A DNA stretch of 64,000 nucleotides from the NCBI GenBank assembly GCA_040388625.1, contig JAZKBK010000004.1, forward strand, positions 62,001 through 126,000, written 5' to 3'. A program made the position numbers and the translations under genes. Origin of the DNA: Gemmatimonadota bacterium. Its GTDB lineage: Bacteria; Gemmatimonadota; Gemmatimonadetes; Gemmatimonadales; Gemmatimonadaceae. Below the pieces are notes generated by a model. The model saw only the letters and a program-made list of their open reading frames with translations, had not been told where the DNA came from and did no database searches. Shown in pieces: positions 41,910 to 51,707 of this stretch. The stretch's first letter is position 1. Each line of letters opens with the position of its first letter.

Positions 41910-43091
41910 GTTGCCATCCTCGACCCGTTCCGTATCTCCCCTGTAACGACTCACGTCGATGCGCGCGAGCCGTCGTAGTTGTTCTTCAAATGCCGCCGGG
42001 GAAAGTACCGTGCGAACCCAACGCCGACCACGAGCGCCCAATTCCGCAAGTAACTCGGGTGAGGCGCTCCAGAAGTCGTGTATCGCGCCCGCAACAGTCT
42101 CTTCGCTCGTTGATGCGAGCATCCAGCCACAGTGGACATCCGAAATCTCTGGAACTAGATCTATACTCGGCGAGAGGATGATTGGTAGCCCCGTCGCAAG
42201 CGCTTCGGCCACACTGTGACCAAAATTCTCTTTCATCGAGAGCGATATAAAACCGTCTGCAGCTTTGTAGAAATCGAACAGTTCGTTCCCGTATACGGGA
42301 CCCATGAAACGGATATTTGACCAGCCTCTGGTTCGACACAATTCCTCCATCTCTGATCGCTTCAAATCGCCATCCGGACCCACCACAATAAGGGATACAC
42401 CGTGATGCGGCGCACCACCAACAGCGCTGACCGTTTCCATCAATCGCTTCATGCGCTGCAGTCTGCCGACATACAGCAGTACACGTTCCGATTCTGGAAT
42501 GCCGAGCGTTCGGCGGATCGCTGCGCGTCGTTCAGCCTTGTCGGCCAGGGGGATACTTTGCACGGGCCACGGCAGCGTTGATGTATTGTGCAGCGGTCCG
42601 ACGACCGATTCAGCCTTTGCACATTCGCGCCGCGTGGCAAAAAGAACTCGCGCTGACTCGTGGACGAGCCGTTCGCCAACCAACTTCATCCACCAACGCT
42701 TTCGCATGGCGCGATACGAAAACACATATGGGTCCAGAGTACCGTGTGGAACGATCCAATACGGTATTCCGAGTTCCCGCGCATGTTTCGCTGCCCACTG
42801 TGCGTGGTACTGCAGTAGCATGTGGCAGACGACAAGGTCAGCTCGGTCCAGCACGCACCGGGCGCTTGCTAAAGCGCGATGATCCGCCCACCCGTACGTT
42901 TGTCCCAGCCAGCCTGGATCGCACCGGACGGATACCACGTCTGGGTTGCCGACGTCGTCACCCGCGTCTTGAAACGCCACGACCTGGCCTCCCAACGCCG
43001 ACTGGAACTGACGGACCGACGTGGTCGTGCCACCGCTCGATCCAGAGAAGCGTCTACAGACGTGAACGACATGTAATCGTGTGTGGGGCAC
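41901..43091 (-). CDS. Glycosyltransferase family 4
   Basis: The 396-residue GT-B enzyme shows VHVCRRFSGSSGGTTTSVRQ and HGTLDPYVFSYRAMRKRWWM, a frequent GT4 motif. Then come VLLYVGRLQRMKRLMETVSA and KENFGHSVAEALATGLPIIL with the catalytic-type E-x7-E. The start is GTG. It is the last gene of the long minus-strand locus and begins 5 nt after wzz copy 2. Donor and acceptor are unknown. Confidence 0.9.
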   Translation of the reverse strand: MPHTRLHVVHVCRRFSGSSGGTTTSVRQFQSALGGQVVAFQDAGDDVGNPDVVSVRCDPGWLGQTYGWADHRALASARCVLDRADLVVCHMLLQYHAQWAAKHARELGIPYWIVPHGTLDPYVFSYRAMRKRWWMKLVGERLVHESARVLFATRRECAKAESVVGPLHNTSTLPWPVQSIPLADKAERRAAIRRTLGIPESERVLLYVGRLQRMKRLMETVSAVGGAPHHGVSLIVVGPDGDLKRSEMEELCRTRGWSNIRFMGPVYGNELFDFYKAADGFISLSMKENFGHSVAEALATGLPIILSPSIDLVPEISDVHCGWMLASTSEETVAGAIHDFWSASPELLAELGARGRRWVRTVLSPAAFEEQLRRLARIDVSRYRGDTERVEDGNPV

Positions 43092-43096
43092 TCGCT

Positions 43097-44167
43097 TTAC
43101 AGCGTCCCCGCCGGTCTCGAACCAGGTCTAAGCGGCATCCGCTGGTGTGAAACACTATCAGCCCCAGATTCGTTCGTCACCGACTCCGCGTCCGCAACTC
43201 TGCGCAAACTGCGCCAAGTGTCGCGAATGAACGCCAGAAAGAGACCCAGCACCAGACCCAGTGCAAGTGCGAGCGCGGTCGTCGATCCAATCCGTCGCGA
43301 GTCGGGCGCGTAGGGAAGTTCCGCGTCCTCGAGAACAGTGATCGCCGGCATATCGCGTACTTCGTCTATCCGAGCTCGTTGGTATGCCTCGACGAGCGAC
43401 GTGTAAAGCTGTTGTCGCATTGCAACATCTCGGCTGAGGCGATCCCGATCTAACTGCAGCTGCGGCGTCGCAATTTGACGATTTGCCTCGAGAAAGGCAG
43501 TGAGACGGTCCTCAGCCTGGCGTAGCTCGCCTTGAGCTACCGTGAGGCGTTGTTCGATAAATACCCGCTCAGGTGTGGCACGACCCTGTTGTGTACGGAG
43601 ATTCAAGCTGTCGATTTGATCAATTATGCTCGCTGCGAGTTCCTTTGAGAGCTCCGGATGTGCGGTGGTGACCCGAAGCGCGATAGCTCCAGTCTTGGAC
43701 ACTGTCGTGTTTACCTGCCTCGTGAGCAGGCCGACCGTTCCGTCGACACGCTGTTCGAGAGGCGCGGGGCCAGAGCTGTAAAGATTGACCAGTCGACCCG
43801 TCACGGTTCGTCCACCGTCCTGATAAGTATAGGAGGAAAGTGATACGGGTCGTAACACCTCCCTGGCCGTCGCAAGGTCGGCGTACGCCTGCGGAGTCAT
43901 TCCCGAGCCGCCCAGCGGCAGCACCAGTCCGAATTGCGAGGCGAGGCCCGCAATCGACTGGGTTTGGGACGGCTGCGACTGGGGTCTGAACCACGCCGTC
44001 GCCGTGTAGGTGGTTCGACGAAACACCGCATGCGTAAGTCCGGCAGCACCCACAACCAGCATAGTGACCACAATTAACGCTCGGCTGCGCCAAATGCCTC
44101 GGCCGAGCGCCGCCACGGATATCTGATCAGGGCCTTCAACGAACACCGGTGGCTCAGTGAGATTCAT
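43097..44167 (-). CDS. Wzz-type chain-length determinant (second copy)
   Basis: This 356-residue inner-membrane protein has helices at about 31-50 and 300-320 and a periplasmic coiled coil (AQGELRQAEDRLTAFLEANR). The Wzz-type LEDAELPYAPDSRRIG stands before the second helix. I start at MNLTEPPVF, which overlaps the upstream polymerase stop (TGATG); a 35-residue extension lies in that gene's frame. It differs strongly from the first Wzz at 26.8 kb and likely serves the second glycan system. Confidence 0.85.
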   Translation of the reverse strand: MNLTEPPVFVEGPDQISVAALGRGIWRSRALIVVTMLVVGAAGLTHAVFRRTTYTATAWFRPQSQPSQTQSIAGLASQFGLVLPLGGSGMTPQAYADLATAREVLRPVSLSSYTYQDGGRTVTGRLVNLYSSGPAPLEQRVDGTVGLLTRQVNTTVSKTGAIALRVTTAHPELSKELAASIIDQIDSLNLRTQQGRATPERVFIEQRLTVAQGELRQAEDRLTAFLEANRQIATPQLQLDRDRLSRDVAMRQQLYTSLVEAYQRARIDEVRDMPAITVLEDAELPYAPDSRRIGSTTALALALGLVLGLFLAFIRDTWRSLRRVADAESVTNESGADSVSHQRMPLRPGSRPAGTL

Positions 44168-45414
44168 CAGACGGGTATGCGAGAGCTGATACGGGGTGGG
44201 AGGGATAACGCAGCGTTCTGTCTTCCCGACCAGAATGGCACGTACGTCGCCCTCAAGAAGTATGCGGCGCAAACGGATAACAGCACATTCATCGGATACG
44301 CCTCGAAGATTATTGTCGTGAACCCATACAAGCTGAATATGGCGGTCGCAACGTAGAGGTCCAAGCGACGACTACACACCACGACTATAGCCCAGGTTGC
44401 ACAAAAGATTGCGAAAAAGACAGTACCCCCAATGCCCAGATTTCCTACTATGCTTGCGTAGGTGGAATCGACAATCGTCGGTATTACGTCGGAACGAAGG
44501 CTCGCTCCACCGTTGGCAAATAGTGATACTGCGGTATTCGTGACGTATCCGAACGCGGTCGGGACTAGCTCGATATGGCGAAATAGGTCTGCAAATATCT
44601 GCACACGAGTACCGCCCGAAACCGTAACGTAGTCTGCTTGCCTTCCCGTAATCACCGGGAGTAACGGAACGATCACGCCCGCAGCGAGCCCTCCCAACGG
44701 GATAATCAGCCAGACACGGCGAATGCCGAGCGCAATCAGGGCTGCGACAGCCGCAGTGGCGATCAGGCCGGTGCCAGATTGGGTGAGAAACACGCTAACC
44801 GGTGCCACGCAGTAGATGGCCCAGCGCTGACGTGGGCTTGTGTCGTAGAAGTGCACAAAATAAAGAGTAACAACAGCAAAGAAACCAGCGGTACTTGGGA
44901 TAAGGAAGAACCCGGGTACGCGTGCGGCGAGACCGAGAACGTTTGCGCCATACCAGTGACTCATGTAAAACAGTTCAACAACCTGCAATCCAAAATGGAC
45001 GAACAGGAGCGCTGCTAGTGTGCGTGCAATCCGCTGCATGAGGAGATCGTCTACGAATTCGTAGACAAAGAATGCGACGAACACGGGCAGAATCCATCGC
45101 AGCCCGGCTAATGCTAGGGTCGGACTATCGGAAGCGAGCGAAGCCGCGATAAGTGTATACAACAACAAAATCAAGAAAGGAATCGCGAGAACGTTCGTGC
45201 GGCCGGACCGCGCCAACTTCGCGATACCTAAAGCGACAAGCGCGACCATGAGCACGTCCTTTACGAGCTTCAGGTAAACGGGTGTCGAAGCAATCACCTG
45301 CGAACGGATTGAGCCCCCGAAGAGAGCAAGCACGTCACCAATGCTCACGAAGGGTGTAAGCACAAGCGCAAGGATTATCAATTTTCTGGCGAGCGCCCGA
45401 ATGTCAATTGTCAC
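44167..45414 (-). CDS. Wzy-like O-antigen polymerase
   Basis: The 415-residue polytopic protein has about 10-11 helices and a large central loop (ITGRQADYVTVSGGTRVQIF), followed by VDSTYASIVGNLGIGGTVFF. No single signature is strict in Wzy proteins, so the call rests on topology, position next to wzz and the glycosyltransferase neighbours. The start is GTG, forming GTGA with the upstream GT4 stop. The region is visibly less GC-rich than the left third of the window. Confidence 0.75.
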   Translation of the reverse strand: MTIDIRALARKLIILALVLTPFVSIGDVLALFGGSIRSQVIASTPVYLKLVKDVLMVALVALGIAKLARSGRTNVLAIPFLILLLYTLIAASLASDSPTLALAGLRWILPVFVAFFVYEFVDDLLMQRIARTLAALLFVHFGLQVVELFYMSHWYGANVLGLAARVPGFFLIPSTAGFFAVVTLYFVHFYDTSPRQRWAIYCVAPVSVFLTQSGTGLIATAAVAALIALGIRRVWLIIPLGGLAAGVIVPLLPVITGRQADYVTVSGGTRVQIFADLFRHIELVPTAFGYVTNTAVSLFANGGASLRSDVIPTIVDSTYASIVGNLGIGGTVFFAIFCATWAIVVVCSRRLDLYVATAIFSLYGFTTIIFEAYPMNVLLSVCAAYFLRATYVPFWSGRQNAALSLPPRISSRIPV

Positions 45415-46694
45415 TTCGTTGATGTCCCTCGATGCTCGACTAGTGCGCCCACGAAAGCAGAGACCCGATCGACTTGTCCGCGCCAGCTCTTCTCTCTCAG
45501 TACAAACGACCTACCACGGCGTCCAATAGCGCGCCGCTCGAGCCTCGACATGCTCGCTACCCTTCGCAACCCCTCTGCCAAACTCGCTGGCGCGCCGTCG
45601 CCCGACACCACAGCAACATCGCCATAGCACGCTTGTACCGCCGGTGTACTGCACGTGGATACCACTGGGACACCGGTTGCCAGATACTCTATCAGCTTGG
45701 ATGGAAAAAGATAGCGCGCAGACTCGGTCGATGCCGAATGCGGGTTGACCAAGACATCGGCCCGGGCATATAACTCGTGGAGCTTCTCCTGCGCCGGAAA
45801 CCCCCAATACGTGATCCTGGCGTCGTGATCGGCAGCCTGGCGAACAAGCGCTTCCAAAGGGCCGCGGCCAGTGACCCAAAGCTCGAACCCCTCGCCATCA
45901 AGCATGGCAAACGCCGACAGGAGCAATGGCACCCCCTTTAACTCCGACAAGCCACCCGCATACATAATGATGCAGCGCGAATCACCATCGGCCTCGCGGT
46001 CGATCAACTGCAACGGGTCCATCAAGGATTCCGGTACGGCACCGTCCAGTTCCATACATGGAACCGCCGGAGCAAAATCCTCCACCACTGCTTTCGTGAG
46101 GACCACAAGCCCGTCAAATAGCGGCAGTGTACGAATTTGAAGTTGGAAGTCCAGAAGTCGCAGAATTGTCCTGGGTAGCAGTCCCTGCCCCGGGACCTGA
46201 ATATCGGCGACGATTGCGACCACGGGCGTTCGTGTCAGGCGGCCAGCGACAATGCTGACAATTCCCGGGGGACTATACAGGTTGTAAAGCAACACTACGC
46301 GAGGCCGATGTCTCTCTCTCCACGCCCACGCGAGAAGTCTGGGGAATAACGCGAATCCGCTCGTGAGAGTCTTTAAGGGACCATAATTTACGAACGGCAG
46401 CAGAGTCATCGGGATCGTCTTGCACAGCGTCTCCCTTGCCCCGAAGAGCAGCGTCCGACATTTCGGATAGGACTGGACGGGTCGCAGTGAGTACACGCGC
46501 GTCACATTCAGTGACGTCGACCCCAACGCCTCCAAGAGAGACTCCTGGAATTGCGCACCGGCGGGACTATATGCGGCGTTCTCTCCATTTCGGCCTTCAT
46601 CATCCAAAATTCCCACAAACGCACACGCTATCCGCCCGGTGCCAGGAGAAGGCGGCCCGCTGCTTACCGAATGCGAGTCAGGCAAACTGCTCAC
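45411..46694 (-). CDS. Glycosyltransferase family 4
   Basis: The 427-residue GT-B protein shows ACAFVGILDDEGRNGENAAY, IIMYAGGLSELKGVPLLLSA, YWGFPAQEKLHELYARADVL and YLFPSKLIEYLATGVPVVST with the GT4 Glu residues. I start at the GTG overlapping the upstream stop (GTGA). An in-frame ATG 39 nt further upstream would overlap the previous gene and is not excluded. Next to wzy, it probably transfers one repeat-unit sugar. Confidence 0.88.
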   Translation of the reverse strand: MSSLPDSHSVSSGPPSPGTGRIACAFVGILDDEGRNGENAAYSPAGAQFQESLLEALGSTSLNVTRVYSLRPVQSYPKCRTLLFGARETLCKTIPMTLLPFVNYGPLKTLTSGFALFPRLLAWAWRERHRPRVVLLYNLYSPPGIVSIVAGRLTRTPVVAIVADIQVPGQGLLPRTILRLLDFQLQIRTLPLFDGLVVLTKAVVEDFAPAVPCMELDGAVPESLMDPLQLIDREADGDSRCIIMYAGGLSELKGVPLLLSAFAMLDGEGFELWVTGRGPLEALVRQAADHDARITYWGFPAQEKLHELYARADVLVNPHSASTESARYLFPSKLIEYLATGVPVVSTCSTPAVQACYGDVAVVSGDGAPASLAEGLRRVASMSRLERRAIGRRGRSFVLREKSWRGQVDRVSAFVGALVEHRGTSTK

Positions 46695-47788
46695 AGCATG
46701 CGCCGATAAATTTCCGTGGTGCGAAGTGCGCATTGCATCCAGGAAAATTCCGATGCACGGCGCGCACCCAGGAAGCGGAGGTCCCGCGAGCGACCAGAGT
46801 CTCCAACTACAGCCCGAAGCGCGCGCGCGATGTCGTTAACATCAGCCGGATCGAAGAGTTCTGCCGCGTCTCCAACAACTTCCGGAAGAGAACTCGTATG
46901 CGAGCATATAACCGGACACCCGCAATTCATTGCTTCCAGTGGTGGAATGCCAAACCCTTCGTAAAGCGAGGGGTACAAAAAAGCCTCGGCGTTCTGGTAC
47001 AGCTCCGCCAACGCCCTGTCGTTGCCATGCCGGTGGATCAGCAGCGATTGTGGCATCCCACTTTCGGAAACAAGCTGTGCTTCGCTTGCGGACCAAGCCC
47101 CTCCGCCGAAGCATACGAGGGCCACGCCCTTCGACGGAAGTCCGCTCTTGAGAAACGCCAAGAGAGCCATTTTGAAGTTCTTGTACCCTTCTCGCTCGCC
47201 GACATAAAGAACGTATGGCATGGGTACCGACCGTGGATAAAGACTGGCGGTCCCAAAACTATCGTTGGCCGCGAGGGGAATAACGGAAACGCGCTCCGGG
47301 TCGACGTCGATGCAAGTTAGGAGATCCTGTCGCGTGGATTCTGAAATGCAAATCACGTGCGATGCTCTTTGCACCGCGGCGCGCTTACGCCGCGCCGTGG
47401 GATCATCAGGCCGAAAGAACTGCGGAAACAACTCGTGGATCATGTCAAACACCGTTATTACCGTCGACGAGCATGGTGTTCCTGACACGTCGGAGAAATA
47501 CGTTTCGTGAACAATGTCCGGCCTCATACGGCGGAGATGGCGGTGGCTGACCCGCGCATTCACAGCAAATCGCAAGGCACCCGTACCGCGTATGTGTGGC
47601 ACGTACGTGCCCACCAGGGGCACGTCTCGGCGCTCCGCCAGGAGCACATTCATGTGTAGCGGCGCGACTACTGATGTTGCGAACTCCGAGTTTGCCGCTA
47701 CTCCCGCGGCCAGCTCCACGAAGTAGCGCGACACGCCACCAAAACGCTGACGTGAGAATATCTGGTGATCGTACACGAGCTGCGCCAT
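46691..47788 (-). CDS. Glycosyltransferase family 4 (mannosyltransferase-like)
   Basis: The 365-residue GT-B protein shows [15 protein letters not shown] at the acceptor domain, [14 protein letters not shown] and [40 protein letters not shown] with the catalytic-type E-x7-E and [15 protein letters not shown] follow. This pattern is typical of WbdA/WbaZ-like mannosyl- or rhamnosyltransferases. Its ATG overlaps the acetyltransferase stop (TAATG). Confidence 0.9.
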   Translation of the reverse strand: MAQLVYDHQIFSRQRFGGVSRYFVELAAGVAANSEFATSVVAPLHMNVLLAERRDVPLVGTYVPHIRGTGALRFAVNARVSHRHLRRMRPDIVHETYFSDVSGTPCSSTVITVFDMIHELFPQFFRPDDPTARRKRAAVQRASHVICISESTRQDLLTCIDVDPERVSVIPLAANDSFGTASLYPRSVPMPYVLYVGEREGYKNFKMALLAFLKSGLPSKGVALVCFGGGAWSASEAQLVSESGMPQSLLIHRHGNDRALAELYQNAEAFLYPSLYEGFGIPPLEAMNCGCPVICSHTSSLPEVVGDAAELFDPADVNDIARALRAVVGDSGRSRDLRFLGARRASEFSWMQCALRTTEIYRRML

Positions 47789-48414
47789 TAATCGTTCGTA
47801 CGCGGCCTGTCCGCTGGCTCAATTGACTTGACAATTGTTGCAGGGTTACCGGCAACGACCGTCCATGGTGGCACGTCCTTGGTAACGACTGATCGCGCGG
47901 CTATAACTGCTCCCTCCCCAACGGTCACGCCTTTCAATACCGTAGCTTCGAACCCGATCCAGACCTTATTGCACACCGTGATAGGGGAAGTGTCTACCGT
48001 TGTCCAGTCTTTGCCGGCAATCAACGGAAGCCCAGCACGATGAGCCTTTACTTGAGCCGCCATGTCCGCAATCCGATGGCGGAAATTCAGCGAGTGCCCG
48101 TTGTGATCGTATAGATAACACCCCCATGCGATCATCACGTCATCACCAATCGCAACTCTCGAGCGCGCAATGACTTGTGTTCCGCCGCCGATATAGCTCC
48201 GCGCTCCTACACGAATCTCGCCGGCGTCGGACTCGAAGGTAAATATTCCACCAACAATCGAGTCAGCGCCGACGTGAACGGATCCGCCCGCGGCCTGAAA
48301 ATTGAAACGCGTCGATTTAAGTAATATCGAGGTGGATTCAATCGTAATCCTACGATCCGTGCGTGCGACCCTTCGTGGATCGTACAGCAGCCGCCGAAGC
48401 GCGTCCATGATCAT
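47788..48414 (-). CDS. Left-handed beta-helix (hexapeptide) acetyltransferase
   Basis: This 208-residue protein of the LbH family transfers acetyl groups to sugars. The hexapeptide-repeat region runs from about residue 45 to 195 (VHVGADSIVGG, IRVGARSYIGGGTQVIARSR, VWIGFEATVLKGVTVGEGAV). The WGCYLYDHNGHSL loop carries the catalytic His, and the C-terminal AGNPATIVKSI is characteristic. The ATG overlaps the upstream stop (ATGA). Substrate unknown. Confidence 0.9.
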   Translation of the reverse strand: MIMDALRRLLYDPRRVARTDRRITIESTSILLKSTRFNFQAAGGSVHVGADSIVGGIFTFESDAGEIRVGARSYIGGGTQVIARSRVAIGDDVMIAWGCYLYDHNGHSLNFRHRIADMAAQVKAHRAGLPLIAGKDWTTVDTSPITVCNKVWIGFEATVLKGVTVGEGAVIAARSVVTKDVPPWTVVAGNPATIVKSIEPADRPRTND

Positions 48415-49934
48415 ATGCTGGATGACGGCATGACGTGTTTCGGCACCAATGAGCTCGTCAGCCTCCGAATGGCGCGAGCCGGCGCCGTGACAAGCCTGGC
48501 AGTGAGGCTGGAGCGCAATCGATAGCTATGGCCGTCTCTGACCATTACTGCACGATCAGCGCCGTCACGGACGACGTACCTGTATGGCACGCCAACTCGG
48601 GATTGCGCAAAGCCGAATCGGATAGCGGCCTGCTTAGCACCCGGTTGCACATCCACAGGTTTGCCGCTAATAGCGCCGCGGATTATCGCGACCAATTCCT
48701 CATGCGTTGGCGGGCGAATCACGCCGCCCATGTCTTCAAAGATATGTCGCCCAAGCATTATTGATGGCTTCCCAAGATAGACGGCTTCAATGGCGACCGT
48801 CGAGCCAAAGGTTACGACAATATCCACAGCCTCAATCAACGAATACGTGTGAACCGGTGAAGAAGCCTCAATGACATACAGATCAGGATAATCCCGCGCG
48901 ATTACGGCAAGTTCCCGCGTCTGCGCATTGTCTAGCCCGATCAAGTTTGGATGTACACGCAACACAAATTGCACACCGCTGCAATCGGCAAAGGCCGCGA
49001 GAAGTTGACGAATACCGTCGGCCTGATTGGCGTAGAGCGGCGGCTTCCATCCATCGATCGCGACGAATTCGTCCTCGGACGATATGAATACGCCGACGCG
49101 CAGCCCGTCGGTTTGAAGCCTCTCTGGAATGCGACCGGCTTCTTGCTTCCCGGTGAACGACATTCCATCAGCCGGACGACTGGCAATCCGTGCTTCATAC
49201 CATGAATCTGCAATCTGCGCCTTCTCCTCTGGGGTTTCCGTTGCTTCGTCGAACGCGCTGTTGAAGACGTCCTTTAGCGTCGCCAAGTCGTGGGGATAGG
49301 TATTGGTTGTCGTGAGGTAACGATCGGGCGAACCCCCTACCTCGTATACAACTGTCCTCACTCCCGACGCCTGTCCGGCCCGTAGGGCTGGCCTCAGACT
49401 CGCAATACGACCGTTAAACAAGAGCAGTACGTCCGGGCGGAGACGGGCAATATGATTCACAATTGAGAAATGGACGACGGCCGCCGCTCGAATTCCCTCT
49501 ACGATTCCCGCGCGATTCGCGTCCAGATCCGGGTTGGGATCCCTAAGCGAACTGACAACGCTACTTAGTACCGCCATTCCAATATCGGAACCATCCACGG
49601 TGAGGGATCGGAGTTCCTCTAGCGTCCGAAAAGGAGTCCGCGCAATGGTGGCGATGCGCCTTTGCTGGTCCGGCGTTACATCCAAGAAATCGGCAACAGT
49701 AAATCGGCCGCGAAGCCATTCGAATCCGGACTTAGCGCGAGAGCGACACAGTGTGCATACTGACCACAAGTGACTTGGGTTTGCTTCACACGTAGGCAAA
49801 TGTGCGTGACACGTTAGCACAGTTACGTCGTAACCGTCATCGATATAACCCTGCACAATCTCCAACTGCGTTTCATAGATCGGCGGCTGCCAGATCGCCA
49901 ACGGCGAATAGACCAACAAACGCTTCCGAGCCAT
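48411..49934 (-). CDS. Capsule-synthesis-type glycosyltransferase
   Basis: The 507-residue cytoplasmic protein has a GT-B-like architecture. Key segments are PLAIWQPPIYETQLEIVQGY, an early Cys cluster (CHAHLPTCEANPSH, then CTLCRSR) and RVGVFISSEDEFVAI. It also has FVLRVHPNLIGLDNAQTREL and VVTFGSTVAIEAVYLGKPSI, which is the pattern of capsule-synthesis (KpsS/KpsC or CDP-glycerol transferase-like) enzymes. The four early cysteines could bind a metal. Family-level assignment only. It starts right after the ABC exporter stop. Confidence 0.65.
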   Translation of the reverse strand: MARKRLLVYSPLAIWQPPIYETQLEIVQGYIDDGYDVTVLTCHAHLPTCEANPSHLWSVCTLCRSRAKSGFEWLRGRFTVADFLDVTPDQQRRIATIARTPFRTLEELRSLTVDGSDIGMAVLSSVVSSLRDPNPDLDANRAGIVEGIRAAAVVHFSIVNHIARLRPDVLLLFNGRIASLRPALRAGQASGVRTVVYEVGGSPDRYLTTTNTYPHDLATLKDVFNSAFDEATETPEEKAQIADSWYEARIASRPADGMSFTGKQEAGRIPERLQTDGLRVGVFISSEDEFVAIDGWKPPLYANQADGIRQLLAAFADCSGVQFVLRVHPNLIGLDNAQTRELAVIARDYPDLYVIEASSPVHTYSLIEAVDIVVTFGSTVAIEAVYLGKPSIMLGRHIFEDMGGVIRPPTHEELVAIIRGAISGKPVDVQPGAKQAAIRFGFAQSRVGVPYRYVVRDGADRAVMVRDGHSYRLRSSLTARLVTAPARAIRRLTSSLVPKHVMPSSSI

Positions 49935-51707
49935 CTAACCAACCATTCCCTGAAACACTGGGCTCGCTTTGACAAGAGCATCGTATCCGCCCTGATCAAC
50001 GAGCCGACCGTCGGCCATCACAAATAGGATGTCGCAGCGCCGCACGGTGCTAAGCCGATGCGCAATCATGATCATTGTCTTGCTACCCCGAAGTTCGTGA
50101 ATGACGTCAGTGATTTCCTTCTCGGTGCGATGATCCAGTGCCGCCGTGGCTTCATCCATTACGAGAACTTCGGGATTGTGATACAATGCGCGCGCGATTC
50201 CCACACGCTGCCGCTGGCCCCCGGATATGCGAACGCCGCGCTCTCCGACAAACGTATCCAGCCCCAGCGGGAGCGAGCGGACGAGCATGTCAAGTTGGGC
50301 CTGGGCAATCGCTCGCCATACCGCTGCATCATCAATCTCCGAATCCGCCAGTCCGAAGGCGATGTTACGACGCAACGAATCGTCCGAAAGATAGATTGTC
50401 TGCGGAATGTAACCGATCCTTCGCTGCCAGTCCCGTACGCCCGTCTCGATATTGATTCCATCGACTAACACGGCGCCTGCAGTCGGTTTTAGCAATCCCA
50501 GCAGGACGTCGATGATCGTAGTCTTTCCAGCACCGGATGCGCCAACGAATCCGACCGACGCGCCTCGCGGTATGACCAAGGAAATATCCCGCACACTGGG
50601 AGCGTCCGCGCCCGGATACTGATACGTTACGTCGCGAAGCGTGATTTCACTCTTCAGAACCACGTCGCCGCCGGCAGATGCCCGCTCATCGGCATGGGTC
50701 TCGGTGACGTCGTGGTAAACAACATCCACGGCGTGGCGATGGTAGCGCAGGTAGGTTGCAGCGCCAACCATTCTGTTCATGGATGGCATCAAGCGTAACG
50801 CCGCAACCGCGAACAGCGACATCCTGGGCAGGATGCTCTGTATGTCGCGGCCTGCGGCAACCATGACCACCACAGCCACCGCCATACCGCACATCGCAAT
50901 CGTTTCGATCAGGTAACGTGGAAATTCATTGAGCATCTGCAACATCGTTCCGGCACGTACCCACTCGGTCACGTTCCGGCCGTAGGCATCGAGAAAGAAT
51001 GCCTCCCGCCCAAGAACCTTAGTTTCCTTGATCCCGCCAAGCCCCTGGTTCACCCACTTGATGAGCTCTGCCCCGCTCGCCTGTTGACGTCGGCCGAGCC
51101 TGCTTATCTTGCGTCTGATGGTGCCATAGTAGGCGGCCGTTGCGCCAGCGATAAGCGCCAACGCGACACCTGAGGACAACGGATCTACCGAGAACAGAAG
51201 AACACCAACGAGGATCAGAATCAGCAGTTCCGACATCAGGGCGATGAGCGGCAGCAGCACGCCGCTGAAAACCTGATTCACCTCCGAATTGATATTGCGC
51301 AAGAGCTCGGCTGTATTGCGCGTCAGGTGGAACGTGTACGGGCTGAACAGATACGTCCGTAACAGTCGCGTTGACAGGGTTACCTGGCGACCTGCAATAA
51401 ACCGCCGTTGCACATACGTCATCGCGAGCAGATAGCCATTCTTAAGTACGAAGAACAGCGCCAGCGTGACGGTGGCACGTACCAGCATCTCGGAGTCTGT
51501 TCCATTCACGAACCACCGGCCATGATGACCCGCAAGGAATTTCCGCGCCGCCGCTGGAGCATTGAGCAGCGCGACATACGCGGGGATCAGCGCCACGCCC
51601 ACGGTCTCGCCCAGCGCGCCAAGCACGTTTAACGCCAGGACGAATATCAGACGTACCCGATCCCGGCCGGGAAAGAAGGCGCCCAGCTGGCGAAGAAGAG
51701 TCAGCAT
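49935..51707 (-). CDS. ABC exporter (PglK/MsbA-like, fused permease-ATPase)
   Basis: PglK-type exporters flip lipid-linked oligosaccharides. The 590-residue half-transporter has about six membrane helices (1-320) and an ATPase domain. The latter carries Walker A GASGAGKTT, Q-loop RIGYIPQTIYLSD, signature ISGGQRQRVGIARAL, Walker B VLVMDEATAALD and switch AHRLSTV. It sits between two capsule-synthesis-like genes and overlaps the upstream one by 7 nt. It may flip the product of the right-hand locus, where no Wzx is seen. Confidence 0.88.
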   Translation of the reverse strand: MLTLLRQLGAFFPGRDRVRLIFVLALNVLGALGETVGVALIPAYVALLNAPAAARKFLAGHHGRWFVNGTDSEMLVRATVTLALFFVLKNGYLLAMTYVQRRFIAGRQVTLSTRLLRTYLFSPYTFHLTRNTAELLRNINSEVNQVFSGVLLPLIALMSELLILILVGVLLFSVDPLSSGVALALIAGATAAYYGTIRRKISRLGRRQQASGAELIKWVNQGLGGIKETKVLGREAFFLDAYGRNVTEWVRAGTMLQMLNEFPRYLIETIAMCGMAVAVVVMVAAGRDIQSILPRMSLFAVAALRLMPSMNRMVGAATYLRYHRHAVDVVYHDVTETHADERASAGGDVVLKSEITLRDVTYQYPGADAPSVRDISLVIPRGASVGFVGASGAGKTTIIDVLLGLLKPTAGAVLVDGINIETGVRDWQRRIGYIPQTIYLSDDSLRRNIAFGLADSEIDDAAVWRAIAQAQLDMLVRSLPLGLDTFVGERGVRISGGQRQRVGIARALYHNPEVLVMDEATAALDHRTEKEITDVIHELRGSKTMIMIAHRLSTVRRCDILFVMADGRLVDQGGYDALVKASPVFQGMVG